From: Nocardiopsis kunsanensis DSM 44524
Lineage (GTDB): Bacteria > Actinomycetota > Actinomycetes > Streptosporangiales > Streptosporangiaceae
Length of the DNA stretch: 64,000 nucleotides
NCBI RefSeq assembly: GCF_000340965.1
Contig: NZ_ANAY01000020.1
Coordinates: forward strand, 47,372 to 111,371
Direction of reading: 5' to 3'
Below the pieces are notes generated by a model. It was not told the origin of the DNA and did not search any database. It saw only the letters and a list, made by a program, of their open reading frames with translations. The translations under genes and the position numbers were made by a program. This document shows, piece after piece, positions 41,485-50,627 of the stretch (positions are counted from its first letter, which is position 1; each line of letters opens with the position of its first letter).

Positions 41485-43808
41485 GTGCGTCCTCCCGGAC
41501 CTCGCGGGTCGTCCAACGGCTGGTGTTGGCCGGCGCTGTGTCTGCGTGCGGTTTCGCGGACATGGGTTGCTCGGCCCGTGATTCCTGGGGGCAGGGGGCG
41601 GGTGCGCACGGTGGCCACTGCATGTTCCTTGGCGCCCACCAGCGGGCGCACCGCTGCCTGGTAGGCGCCCAGGTGAGTCAGGTCGTAGGCGCCCAGCACG
41701 GGCTCGGTGTGCTGGTGGAGATTGGCCGCGTCATCGGGTGAGGCGGTGAAGTAGATCTTGGTGCGCGCGTTCGCCGAGACCGCTTTGCGCAGGTCGGCGG
41801 GCAGTTGCCCCAGTTCCTGGTGGGCCAGGGCCAAGCTGAGCCGGTAGCCGCGGGCCTCGGCCAGCATGTCTTCCATGCTCCCGGGCAGATTGAGGAAGTT
41901 CTGGCACTCATCCACGTAGGCGCACAGGTCCTTGCGCTGGTGTTCGGGTGTGTGGATGCGAGCGGTCACCGCTTGCCAGGTCGCGGCGAGGGCGAACGAG
42001 CCGATCAGGCTGGAGGTGTCCTCGCCCAGGCGCCCCTTCGGCAGGCGCAGCAGGACCAGGTGGCCGGTGTCGAACAACGACGGCAGGTCGATGGTGGAGG
42101 GGCCCGAGGCCACGACCTGGCGCACCCATCTACGCAGGAGTGCCGTGCGGAGTTTGTTGAGGATCGGCCCCGTCACCGTTGAGCGCGCGGAGACGGTGAG
42201 CTTGCCGTACCAGTCCCAGAAGTCGGCCAGGGCCTCGTCCACTCCGGTGTGGGCGGTGACTTTGCCCAGCACCTTCTGGCGCAACTGGTCGTCGGCGAGC
42301 AGGCGTGGGATGTCGCCCAGGGTCAGGGCAGGGTCCTTGGCGCGGGTCAGAGTCAGCGTGGCGGCGCGCAGTATGTCGTCGGTGCGCGGTCCCCAGTAGT
42401 CGGCGTAGATCCGACGGAAGATGCCCACCACCGTGTCACTGGTGAAATCCGGGTCTCCGCCTTGCAGCAGGTTCAGTCGGGGCGGCAGCGCGTTGTCGTC
42501 GGGGTCGAAGAGCACCACCCGGTCCGCCGCGTCCTGGGGCAGTCGGGCCAGGATGTCGGTGACCAGGTCCCCGCGCGGGTCGATGACCAGTCCGGCGCGG
42601 CCTGCTTTCGCATCCTGCAGGACCAGGTTGGCCAGCAAGGTGGATTTCCCTGAGCCGGTCTTGCCGAGGATGTGGGTGTGCTGGCGGGCTTCGGCTACCC
42701 CCAAGGCGATCGGGCGCGGTGTGCCGGCGTCGGTGTCGCCGACCAGGCGTGTGTGCTCTCCGCCGCGTGGAACAGCCGGGGAGGGGGCGGAGGGCCGTGC
42801 CCCTGCCCTGACCAGTCCGGGGACGGCGGTATCAGTGGGCAGGTGTGCGATCCCGGCCAGTTCGGCGGTGGAGAGAAGGAACCCGTGCCCCAAGAAGCGA
42901 TGGGTCGAGCGCCATCGAGGGGCGAGCATGCGTTGGCGGTGCAGGTGGTTGGTGCCGCTGGTGAACGCCGCGAAGGCCGAGGCCACCCCGTGTGCCCGTC
43001 CCCGCAAGCGCTCCTGGGCCGCTTGACCGTGCTGGTCTGTAGTCAGGACATAGGCAATGTCGCAGGCCAGACGGGGCGAGGACGCTTTGGTCAGAATCGA
43101 GCGGATGTCGTCGCCGATCCCGGGGAGAGCCGCCGATCTGGCGTGTGTGCTGCTTCGGACCGTGGGGTCCAGAGCATCGAGGGCCATCATCATGGCACCC
43201 GTGTGCCCGTTCAGGCGGGCCGCAGCCCGGCGGGCGCGTGCGCTGCGTCGGCCGGTGGCCGGCCGTGCGGTGATCTGGACCAGGACGTGTTCGCCTTCGG
43301 TCAGCTCATCGAAGGCACCCAGCAAGGGACGCAGTGGGTCGTCGTCGAACTTGGTCCGCAAGGGGTAGACCTCACCTCGTCCCAGCCGCAGGAGGCCGCC
43401 GGTGCTGTAGGCCCCGTCGGGCAGTGGCGAGGTGTCGGGGGTCAAGTGCCGGGTGGAGGTGGTTGCCCCGGGCCAGGCCGAACTGACCGCCCGCTCCACC
43501 GTTCCGGGAGGTATGGTCCCGGGGACCCAAACCCGGAAGCGCACACCGGCGGGCGAGGCGCGGATTTCCAACGCCAGGTGGGGTTGGATCAACCATCGGG
43601 ACCATCGGGGTTTGAGCAGTCCCATGGCGTGTTGCCAAAATGCGCGGGCGTTCTCGAGACTGGCTTCGGGTGGGGGCAGGACCTCCACCATCCGAGCGTT
43701 CCGTGACAAGTAATGGTGGCGGACGAGTCGCCACCCGGTCACCACCAAGCACACTGTGGCACCCACCAGAGGGATGAGCGCCAGGATGAGGAAGAAGCTG
43801 GCCATCAT
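41481..43808 (-). CDS. VirD4/TraG-like type IV coupling ATPase
   Basis: A 775-residue protein with an N-terminal membrane helix (FLILALIPLVGATVCLVVTGWRL). It has an ATPase domain with THILGKTGSGKSTLLANLVLQDAKAG (Walker A), GLVIDPRGDLVTDIL (Walker B-like), and the C-terminal TraM-recognition-like region DECQNFLNLPGSMEDMLAEARGYRLSLALAHQELGQLPADLRKAV. It should bind the transfer complex and pump DNA into the secretion channel. It overlaps both neighbours by four bases. ATG 43808 or 43805 is the start. Confidence 0.9.
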   Translation of the reverse strand: MMASFFLILALIPLVGATVCLVVTGWRLVRHHYLSRNARMVEVLPPPEASLENARAFWQHAMGLLKPRWSRWLIQPHLALEIRASPAGVRFRVWVPGTIPPGTVERAVSSAWPGATTSTRHLTPDTSPLPDGAYSTGGLLRLGRGEVYPLRTKFDDDPLRPLLGAFDELTEGEHVLVQITARPATGRRSARARRAAARLNGHTGAMMMALDALDPTVRSSTHARSAALPGIGDDIRSILTKASSPRLACDIAYVLTTDQHGQAAQERLRGRAHGVASAFAAFTSGTNHLHRQRMLAPRWRSTHRFLGHGFLLSTAELAGIAHLPTDTAVPGLVRAGARPSAPSPAVPRGGEHTRLVGDTDAGTPRPIALGVAEARQHTHILGKTGSGKSTLLANLVLQDAKAGRAGLVIDPRGDLVTDILARLPQDAADRVVLFDPDDNALPPRLNLLQGGDPDFTSDTVVGIFRRIYADYWGPRTDDILRAATLTLTRAKDPALTLGDIPRLLADDQLRQKVLGKVTAHTGVDEALADFWDWYGKLTVSARSTVTGPILNKLRTALLRRWVRQVVASGPSTIDLPSLFDTGHLVLLRLPKGRLGEDTSSLIGSFALAATWQAVTARIHTPEHQRKDLCAYVDECQNFLNLPGSMEDMLAEARGYRLSLALAHQELGQLPADLRKAVSANARTKIYFTASPDDAANLHQHTEPVLGAYDLTHLGAYQAAVRPLVGAKEHAVATVRTRPLPPGITGRATHVRETARRHSAGQHQPLDDPRGPGGRT

Positions 43809-45637
43809 GCCTCCCCTGCGGGATCGTGCGTTTCAGGCCCGTGGTCCGGATGGCCGCTCTCCTCGGGTTGTTCGTCGCGGAGGGCGGCGAGTTCAGCTGG
43901 GTCGGAAGTGATCAGCCGGTGTTCGGCCGCAGAAGCCAGTGGACCGAAGCCCACTCGCTGGTGCCCGGCTACCAGCAGCGCACACCCTCGGGGCGCGGTG
44001 TTGACCAAATGGGTCTCGCCCGAGGAAAGGTGGAAGGTCTCCGCGACTCGGTCGAGGTTCTGCGGGGCCTGTTTGAGCAGGATCTGCGTGGCGGCGTTGG
44101 CGATGACCACCCGCCCCAGTTCCGAGTCCAGCACGTCGCCCACGTCCTGGGTGATCAGGGTGAGCCCCACCCAGTGCTTGCGGCCGGCCTTGGCCAACCT
44201 GGCGAGGTAGCGGGCCGCGGCCGGGTCCTGCAGGAGAAGCCAGGCCTCGTCCACCACGACCGCGCGGGGCCGCGTGGTCGTGGTGGCGGTGACGTGCCGC
44301 CATGTCGCATCCAGGGCCAGGAGCATCCCCACGGTGCGGACTTCGTCGGGCAGTTCTTTGAGGGAGACCACGCTCAGGTGGCCACCAAGGTGTGTGTTGC
44401 GGGAGCTGTCGAACAGGGCCGCGTGTGAGCCGCGTGTGTAGGGCTCCAGCCGGTCCGCCAATTCCTGCGCTGCTCGACCCGTTTCCTCTCCTTGTCCCGG
44501 AGCGTTGGCCAATTCCTCCAACGCGGCGGCCAAGTCCGCCAATACCGGTGGATCCTGCCCCCAGGTCGAGGCATCTCGGGTGATCCCGACTTCGGCGTAG
44601 GCGGTGATGACGGCCCGGTCCAGCACCGTCTTCTCGGTCGCGGACAGCTCGCCGACCATCGCGGCGATGAGAGTGTGCACGAACAGTGCCCGGTTGGTGA
44701 AGGCCTGTTCGTCGACGCCCTCCGGTGGGAGAGCGAAGGGGTTCAAGCGTCCTTGCGGAGTGCCCATGCGTAGGACGGTGCCGCCGACCGCCTCGGCCAG
44801 GCGCAGGTACTCCCCCTCGGGATCGATGACCGTGGCCTGTACCCCCACCAGCAGCGAGCGCAGCAGTTCGAGTTTGGCCAGGTAGGACTTGCCGGCCCCG
44901 GAACGGGCCAGGATCACCGAGTTGTGGTTGTCCAGACCGCCGCAGAACCGGTCCCAGGCCACCAACCCGCTGCTGTGGGTGTTGGTGCCGTACACCACCG
45001 TGGTCTCCCCCAGGTCGGCGACCAGCTCGGGAGAGGTGAACGGCAGCAGAGTAGCAGCGGCGTCGGTGTCCATCGAGCGGCCCGCCTTGAGCAGGTCAGT
45101 GCCCAGCGGCAGGGTGGAGATCCACCCCTGTAGCGAGCGGAAGGTAGCGGGGACGGCGTCCACCAGCAGGGAGGCGCACAGTGCGTGCACCTGTTGCAGC
45201 TCGGCCTCCAGCGCCTCCAGAGTGGGAGCGTGCACGGTGATGTAGGTCGCGACCCTGAACAAGCGGCCCTGACCGGTGGCGATCCGGTCGGCGATCTCGG
45301 CAGCGTCCGCCGCCGCGGTGATCTGGTGCGGGTCCTCCACTCGTCCCTGAGCGGTACTGGTGCGGTGGGCCGACTCCAGGCGAGCCCTGCGTTTGCGCAG
45401 CCGAGTGGCGGCGGTGGCAGCGGGCACCGGCTCCAGGTGGAAACTGATGTCGAGCTGGCCCGGGTAGGCCAGGAGCGGTTCGGCCCACCCAGCGGTCACT
45501 TCGCGCGGATATCCAATGACCACGAGAGTCTGGGCCACACCGCCCTCGATCTGCACATGGCGGGCCCCGACATGGACCGCCGGCCCGCCCAACGCGGGCG
45601 ATCCGGTCCGAGGCCACAAGTTCTGGAAAGGCTTCAA
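43805..45637 (-). CDS. VirB4/TraC-like type IV secretion ATPase
   Basis: A 610-residue protein. VILARSGAGKSYLAKLELLRSLL (Walker A), VIDPEGEYLRLAEAVGG, ARAVVVDEAWLLLQDPAAARYLARLAKAGRKHWVGLTLITQDVGDVLDSELGRVVIANAATQILLKQAPQNLD are diagnostic of VirB4 ATPases (CagE/TrbE/VirB). It powers assembly of the conjugative channel. It lies between PrgI and the coupling protein, the standard order in Gram-positive conjugative elements. Confidence 0.95.
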   Translation of the reverse strand: MKPFQNLWPRTGSPALGGPAVHVGARHVQIEGGVAQTLVVIGYPREVTAGWAEPLLAYPGQLDISFHLEPVPAATAATRLRKRRARLESAHRTSTAQGRVEDPHQITAAADAAEIADRIATGQGRLFRVATYITVHAPTLEALEAELQQVHALCASLLVDAVPATFRSLQGWISTLPLGTDLLKAGRSMDTDAAATLLPFTSPELVADLGETTVVYGTNTHSSGLVAWDRFCGGLDNHNSVILARSGAGKSYLAKLELLRSLLVGVQATVIDPEGEYLRLAEAVGGTVLRMGTPQGRLNPFALPPEGVDEQAFTNRALFVHTLIAAMVGELSATEKTVLDRAVITAYAEVGITRDASTWGQDPPVLADLAAALEELANAPGQGEETGRAAQELADRLEPYTRGSHAALFDSSRNTHLGGHLSVVSLKELPDEVRTVGMLLALDATWRHVTATTTTRPRAVVVDEAWLLLQDPAAARYLARLAKAGRKHWVGLTLITQDVGDVLDSELGRVVIANAATQILLKQAPQNLDRVAETFHLSSGETHLVNTAPRGCALLVAGHQRVGFGPLASAAEHRLITSDPAELAALRDEQPEESGHPDHGPETHDPAGEA

Positions 45638-46584
45638 CGCTCCCCCTGGTGTTCTCCGGCGGTGTCCATGGGCTCACCGGCGTGTGGGTCCGGGTCGGTC
45701 AGGCTGGTGCCCGGGGCGACCATCGATTGCCGCAGGGCTTGTTCAGCCCCGTCCTGGCCCAGGACCTGGGTGCGGATACCCAGGGTGGTCAGGCGCTCAG
45801 CGGTGTCCGTGGCCCGGCGCAGCAGGGATGGCCCGGCGCGCCGGACGGGGCCAGCGGCGGTGACCACGACCAGCACCTGCTGGTGGGAGAGCTCGTGCGT
45901 GGCGTCCAGCTCATCCAGGAACTGCGCGTGCGCCAAGGCGGTCTCGGCCAGGGCCTGGTGCGGAAGGTAGTGCGCGTTGTCTCGGACCATCGCGGTGAAC
46001 TCGGCCAGGTCGGCCCGGCGACGTTGGACCAGGATCTGTGCCGGCTCGGACAGAGCGTCCAGTGCGCCGGCGAACGAAGACAGGACCTGGTCCTGCTCAC
46101 GTCCGGACGCGAGCTGGAACGGCAGCGTGGTGCACGCGATCACGGCCGCGCATCGCCCACGGAGGTCGATCGCCCCGTCCGTACTGATCGCTGAGGCAGG
46201 CAGGCGCAAGGGCTCCAGACGGGGTGCGCGCCGCAGGAGGGGTGCCCACCGGGGCAGAGCCGATATTTCCCCTGAGGGCGTGCCCACCAGGTGCTTGGGT
46301 GCCCGGGCCCAGGCCAGCGCGCTGGCGGCGACGCGCTCCAATCCACGGCCACCGTGCTCGCTCAGGGCGATGGCGATGACCACCCCCAGGACGGGGGCCA
46401 GGAGTATCGCCAGCACCCACAGCGCGAGAACATCCTTCAGCATCAGGTAGGCGCCCCAAGCCCCCAACAGTGCCGGGGCGATGAGCAGGCACTGGCGCGC
46501 GGTCAAGTTGAAGACCAAGGGTTCAGGGCGGTCGATGTCAGCGGGGATGCGCCCCCGCCAGGCCGAAGTATCCTCTGCGGCCAC
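45634..46584 (-). CDS. PrgI-family (VirB3-like) conjugation protein
   Basis: A 316-residue protein. RIPADIDRPEPLVFNLTARQCLLIAPALLGAWGAYL and a second helix LWVLAILLAPVLGVVIAIAL form the PrgI/VirB3 membrane unit directly before VirB4, as is typical. The remaining 220 residues form a soluble domain with helical content, longer than many PrgI proteins. Confidence 0.8.
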   Translation of the reverse strand: MAAEDTSAWRGRIPADIDRPEPLVFNLTARQCLLIAPALLGAWGAYLMLKDVLALWVLAILLAPVLGVVIAIALSEHGGRGLERVAASALAWARAPKHLVGTPSGEISALPRWAPLLRRAPRLEPLRLPASAISTDGAIDLRGRCAAVIACTTLPFQLASGREQDQVLSSFAGALDALSEPAQILVQRRRADLAEFTAMVRDNAHYLPHQALAETALAHAQFLDELDATHELSHQQVLVVVTAAGPVRRAGPSLLRRATDTAERLTTLGIRTQVLGQDGAEQALRQSMVAPGTSLTDPDPHAGEPMDTAGEHQGER

Positions 46585-46608
46585 ACGGTGTCCTTCCTCG
46601 TTCAGTGA

Positions 46609-48702
46609 TCACTTGGTGTTCTTGTCAGGGCGCTCGAAGAGCCCGTACTGCTTCCACGGGTTCTTCGGGTTGGCGAACAGCGCCCTCTGTCCCTTGACGT
46701 GTGGCGGCTTGTTCCAGGTCAGCGCCGGCATCTCGGGCAGATGGCGCAACCCGGCCGAAGGGCGGGATTGTGGTTCGGGCAGGTCTGAACGTTTGCGCTG
46801 GCGCTTACCGGGCACTCGCTTCTGAGGTGGTATCGGCAGCACTTCTTGGCGCCACCGGCGCCGGGGCGCGGCAGCCGGACCGGCCTTGTCCGTACTCGGC
46901 GCCGGACGCGGGAACAGGGCTTGTTGGCCATACTTCGGAGAGCCGGGCATACCTCCCACTTCCAGTGCGCGTCGGCGGGACGCAGGAGATGTCGGCAGCG
47001 CACCCCGGCGCGCCGCAGGAGGCCCCGGGTGTAGTGGCGGGGGTGTTGTTGAGTGCGGGTGCGGTGCCGACGGCGATCCGGGCGGCCCCGGAAGACCGGG
47101 CGGTCCTCCGGCCTGGGGGCTGGGTCCTTGTGGTCCATGACCGGGACCACCAGGCAGTTCTCGCCGTCCCCCTTCGACCAAGGCGCCCGCCGGTTCGCGC
47201 GTCTCCTTGCGAGGCCTGTACCACCACGTCTGGGGCTGAAGCGGCTGCAGCCCGCCAGACGGGGGCTTCTTTCCGCGAAAGGGCCCGCCCCCTGAAGCAG
47301 AGGCTGAGGCGGAGCGGATCAGTGACCGGCCCTGAGCTCTTTGACGTGTGAACCCGGGTGATTTCGGAAGGCGAAATCCTAGGTCCAAGCCGTTCTTGAG
47401 CAGGCCGGACGTGCGCACGCTCCCTACGGAGCGAAAGGCCATCATCCAGGCGATGTTCTTCAGTAGCGCGGCGATCGGCGACGTGCCGGGGTTGGGCTGC
47501 CACACCAGCTTCATCACCCAGGAGCTGATCCTGATCTGCACGTAGAGCAGCACCAAGAACAGCATGATGTTCAACAGCCAGTCCGTGTCACGCACCTCTG
47601 TTGTCTCGGGCGAGGTCAGCACGGTGCTGGCCAACATCACGGTCTCGGAGCTTCCGTCCAGGACCAGGGCTTGGCCGTCGGGTTCCTGGGGACGTTCGTT
47701 GAGCGAACCGAAAATGGTCATCTGTCCTTCGAAGATCAGCCTGACCATGGCGATGAAGACGAGACTCTGAGCAATGGGAATCGCGCACAGCGCAGCCATG
47801 GATCGCCACCACAGCTCTGCGAGCCGGTTGGTCTGAGGGAGGGCGTGAAACATCAGCAGCATCGGGGCCGCGACGACCAGAACGATGACCATACAGATGC
47901 GCACAGCCTCGGTGAGGATCCACACCACCAGCAGCACGACGACGACCACCAGCAACAGAAGGATGAAGACGAGGGCTTCTTCAAGCAACACGTCCGTCTG
48001 ATCCCGGAGGTTCTCGGCCGCTTCGCGAGCGTTGATGCCCTCAGCACTGATCGCCACCGCGAGCTGGTTGGAGGCCTGCACCAGCTCCTGCGCCAACGGG
48101 AAAGAGAGATTCGAGGCGATGAACCCGAAGACGAGCCGGGGCAGGATGTCTGCGACCGAGTAGCGGGTCTGCACGGTCTGGTAGCACATGGCCATCAGCC
48201 CGCCTGCAACGATGAACAGCACGTAGAACACGTTGCTGGTGGCCAGGATCCCCCCGTGCAGAGCCTCCATACCCGCGGTCGGTACCGGGGTGCGGAAGGC
48301 CTTCTCCGCCAGCCATCCCAGGGCGGGGTTCAGGCCCGAGATGACGAAGTCGGCGAACCAGTTACTGACATGGCACCCGGGGTCGACCATGCCGCAGTCG
48401 AAGACTTCCCCTTCGGTCTCCAACTCCACCGAACCGTCAGGCTCTGCCTCTTCCTGCTCCTGTTCACCCAGCGGAGGTTCGTCCTCGCGCGGGTCCTCCG
48501 GGGGCGGAAGAGGTTCGTCGGTGATCTCGGGCTCGGAGTCGGGCTCCTCCTCTTCCGGTTCTGGCTCCTCCTGAGGTTCGGATTCTGTCTCCGGTTCAGG
48601 GTCCTCCGGCGGCGGAAGCGGATCATCGGACGGGGGAGGCAGGGGCTCGTCCGTAGGCGGTTCGGGCTCGCTCGGCAGCCGTGCCCACGCGGTGGGGCTC
48701 AT
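46609..48702 (-). CDS. VirB6/TrbL-like multi-span conjugation protein
   Basis: A 697-residue protein. The N-terminal 130 residues are acidic, Pro/Glu-rich with repeats such as PPPSDDPLPPPEDPEPE and EPEEEEPDSEPE. Six to seven hydrophobic helices follow (about 170-440; for example VFYVLFIVAGGLMAM, LVFILLLLVVVVVLLVVWILTEAVRICMVIVLVVAAPMLLMFHALPQTNRLAELWW, LLNIMLFLVLLYVQIRISSWV). The C-terminus is Pro/Arg/Gly-rich. The helix region is that of VirB6-like channel proteins. The acidic N-terminal extension is unusual and may bind wall or partner proteins. Confidence 0.82.
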   Translation of the reverse strand: MSPTAWARLPSEPEPPTDEPLPPPSDDPLPPPEDPEPETESEPQEEPEPEEEEPDSEPEITDEPLPPPEDPREDEPPLGEQEQEEAEPDGSVELETEGEVFDCGMVDPGCHVSNWFADFVISGLNPALGWLAEKAFRTPVPTAGMEALHGGILATSNVFYVLFIVAGGLMAMCYQTVQTRYSVADILPRLVFGFIASNLSFPLAQELVQASNQLAVAISAEGINAREAAENLRDQTDVLLEEALVFILLLLVVVVVLLVVWILTEAVRICMVIVLVVAAPMLLMFHALPQTNRLAELWWRSMAALCAIPIAQSLVFIAMVRLIFEGQMTIFGSLNERPQEPDGQALVLDGSSETVMLASTVLTSPETTEVRDTDWLLNIMLFLVLLYVQIRISSWVMKLVWQPNPGTSPIAALLKNIAWMMAFRSVGSVRTSGLLKNGLDLGFRLPKSPGFTRQRAQGRSLIRSASASASGGGPFRGKKPPSGGLQPLQPQTWWYRPRKETREPAGALVEGGRRELPGGPGHGPQGPSPQAGGPPGLPGPPGSPSAPHPHSTTPPPLHPGPPAARRGALPTSPASRRRALEVGGMPGSPKYGQQALFPRPAPSTDKAGPAAAPRRRWRQEVLPIPPQKRVPGKRQRKRSDLPEPQSRPSAGLRHLPEMPALTWNKPPHVKGQRALFANPKNPWKQYGLFERPDKNTK

Positions 48703-49169
48703 GTTCCATCACCGCCCGCGCTGACGACCCAGTCCAGGATCTCCATCAGCACCGTGGCCAGGATGGCGATGCCGTATCCCAGCGCCGCCCCGGTCAGAGC
48801 CCGCTTGGCGCCGTCGACCGCCCCGGGCTCGCCGTTGGCGACGAGCCATCGGACCCCGGCGATGGTCAAGAACAATGTTCCCAGCGCCGAGGCCAGCGCG
48901 ATGAGCACCAGTCGCACCCGGTCCACGACCGCGCGGATGCGCACCGTGGTCTCCTCGGCGGACTCATCAGGACCTTCTTCAGCCAAGACCTGTTCGCCGG
49001 CCCACACGCCGGCGGTGTCCGCACTGAGCAGAACATCGCCGGCCACGATCACCCACGTTGCGCCCGCCACCGTCACGGTCACCAGCACACACCGGCGCAA
49101 CGCCCGTGTACGGCCGCGTTGTTGTGTTCGCACTCGCCCCACCTGCTCCTTCCTGCCGGATGCGGGCAC
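48699..49169 (-). CDS. VirB2/TrbC-like conjugation pilin protein
   Basis: A 156-residue protein. A signal-like N-terminal helix after a basic stretch (RRCVLVTVTVAGATWVIVAGDVLL) precedes a pair of hydrophobic helices: RVRLVLIALASALGTLFLTIAGVRWL and KRALTGAALGYGIAILATVLMEILDWV. NGEPGAVDGAKRALTGAALGYGIAIL matches the short loop and second helix of VirB2/TrbC-like proteins. It overlaps the VirB6-like gene by four bases. Confidence 0.75.
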   Translation of the reverse strand: MPASGRKEQVGRVRTQQRGRTRALRRCVLVTVTVAGATWVIVAGDVLLSADTAGVWAGEQVLAEEGPDESAEETTVRIRAVVDRVRLVLIALASALGTLFLTIAGVRWLVANGEPGAVDGAKRALTGAALGYGIAILATVLMEILDWVVSAGGDGT

Positions 49170-49215
49170 CAGGCGCCGCCGCTGGAGCGTGGGGCCTGGT
49201 GCCCGGATCTGCCCC

Positions 49216-50052
49216 CTAAGAAGCCAAGGGCAAGGGCGAATGCGACACAGGAGTCGGACGCGTCTTCTCCGACACCACCAGGCCCATCCCTCGGTGGCGT
49301 TGGACGGGCGACTCCCCAGTACGTACGAGGGCGTCGGCGAACGTCACCTCGCCCGCGTGGACAGCCGCGACGAGCCGGGCCTCGGCGCGTTCGCGGCGCT
49401 TGGCCAGGGCCTTGTAAGCCACACCCAGTTCCTGAGCGATCTGGGCCAGCGGCTGGTTCTCCAGTCGGGTGCGGGCGATCAGACGAGCCTGTTCCGTGGA
49501 GAGCACGCCATTGCGTACTGCGGAGACCAGGAGCAGCTCCGGACTTTCGCTCGTACTCGTATCCGGGCTTTCCTGACGGCCGAGGTCCTCGTCGGGGAGC
49601 GGCGCTTGCATCTCGTGCTTGCGCGCCGAGAGCGCGGCCCGATGTGCGGGACGGGTCAGGTACCAGGCCAACCGGGCGTAGTCGAGGTTGATGGTGCGCA
49701 CCCGGCCGATGACCTCGCACAGGATCGCCGACTCGACCGACTCCACACCGCCCGGTGTCAGGTTCCGGGTGGTGCGCCGGGCCACCGAGCGCAGCGCGGG
49801 CATGCACAGGCCCAGCGCTCCGAGCATCCAGTCCTGGGACAGACGGGCGGCGCGGATGGTCTCCCGCCAGACCGCGTCGCGGACGCCGTAGGGGGTACCT
49901 CTGGTCATCAGGAGCTCGCGCAGTTCATGCAGCGAGTATGTTCGCTCGTCCAACCAGGGGTGGACGGTGGCCCCGCGGAGGGTCAGGTGGGTGGGCGCCA
50001 GGTGGGCGAAGTGGATTTCGACGACTTCCAGCGGCGATGGCGTGTGAGCCAC
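49216..50052 (-). CDS. Sigma factor-like / HTH regulator of the conjugation operon
   Basis: A 278-residue protein. The N-terminal half is helical with ALRSVARRTTRNLTPGGVESVESAILCEVIGRVRTINLDYARLAWYLTRPAHRAAL. The C-terminal HTH (VLSTEQARLIARTRLENQPLAQIAQELGVAYKALAKRRERAEARLVAAV) resembles sigma-70 region 4. I infer a regulator rather than a secretion component. It is the first gene of the operon, with 46 bp to the VirB2-like gene. Confidence 0.7.
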   Translation of the reverse strand: MAHTPSPLEVVEIHFAHLAPTHLTLRGATVHPWLDERTYSLHELRELLMTRGTPYGVRDAVWRETIRAARLSQDWMLGALGLCMPALRSVARRTTRNLTPGGVESVESAILCEVIGRVRTINLDYARLAWYLTRPAHRAALSARKHEMQAPLPDEDLGRQESPDTSTSESPELLLVSAVRNGVLSTEQARLIARTRLENQPLAQIAQELGVAYKALAKRRERAEARLVAAVHAGEVTFADALVRTGESPVQRHRGMGLVVSEKTRPTPVSHSPLPLAS

Positions 50053-50429
50053 GTGCGCTCCCTCGAGTTTCCGGTGTTGAAGGACACCGGCATCACACAG
50101 GGGGCGTTTCTCAGCGGGCTCTCAAAGGCCGTTCGCCGGGCACTCGGGCCACGCTCAGTAGGTACTCACGTCCTGCTCGCACAGGTAAAGAATGCGCCAA
50201 GCTCCTGGATCCGCAGAAGCCGGTGCAGTTCCTCGACCGTGACATGCACACTCACCTTGACCTGCAGGGGAAGTCGTCGTGAGTATGTGGTGAGCGCACC
50301 GCTTCTGGTGTGCACGCCGCAAGGTGTGGAGGTACGGCGGAGTTTTTCGACACGGGGCACACCAGCGGCTGGGTGATCAGAGAATCCTGTTGGGCAGGAA
50401 CCGCTCGGAGCCATTCAAACTGACCAAGC
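50053..50429. other. Intergenic region upstream of the conjugation operon
   Basis: About 375 bp; no convincing gene. It is expected to carry the conjugation promoter and the end of the XRE-regulator transcript. Confidence 0.4.
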
Positions 50430-50612
50430 TCACGCCCCAGCCCGCTCTCCAGCGACCCCTTCAGCCGGGCTTTCCTGTTCGAGGAGCGCTCGGGCCGACA
50501 CGACCCTGCTCTCGAGATCACGAGGCTCAGGAGTGGTGAGCGTTCCGCGCAGTCCGAGTCCGTCCAGGCTCGGAAACTCCACGCTCCACGTATGCCGGTG
50601 CTCTGCGCTCAT
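50430..50612 (-). CDS. Small hypothetical protein
   Basis: A 60-residue protein (MSAEHRHTWSVEFPSLDGLG...) just downstream of the XRE regulator on the same strand, with 15 bp between them. HTWSVEFPSLDGLGLRGTLTTPEPRDLESRVVSARALLEQ reads like a compact real protein seen near actinomycete regulators. Function unknown. Confidence 0.5.
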   Translation of the reverse strand: MSAEHRHTWSVEFPSLDGLGLRGTLTTPEPRDLESRVVSARALLEQESPAEGVAGERAGA

Positions 50613-50627
50613 ACGCCAACCATGCGG

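Noticed and set aside
47671..50376. 901-codon frame on the plus strand
   Set aside because: It runs antisense across three conjugation genes with recognisable helices and HTH; long antisense frames are normal at this GC content.
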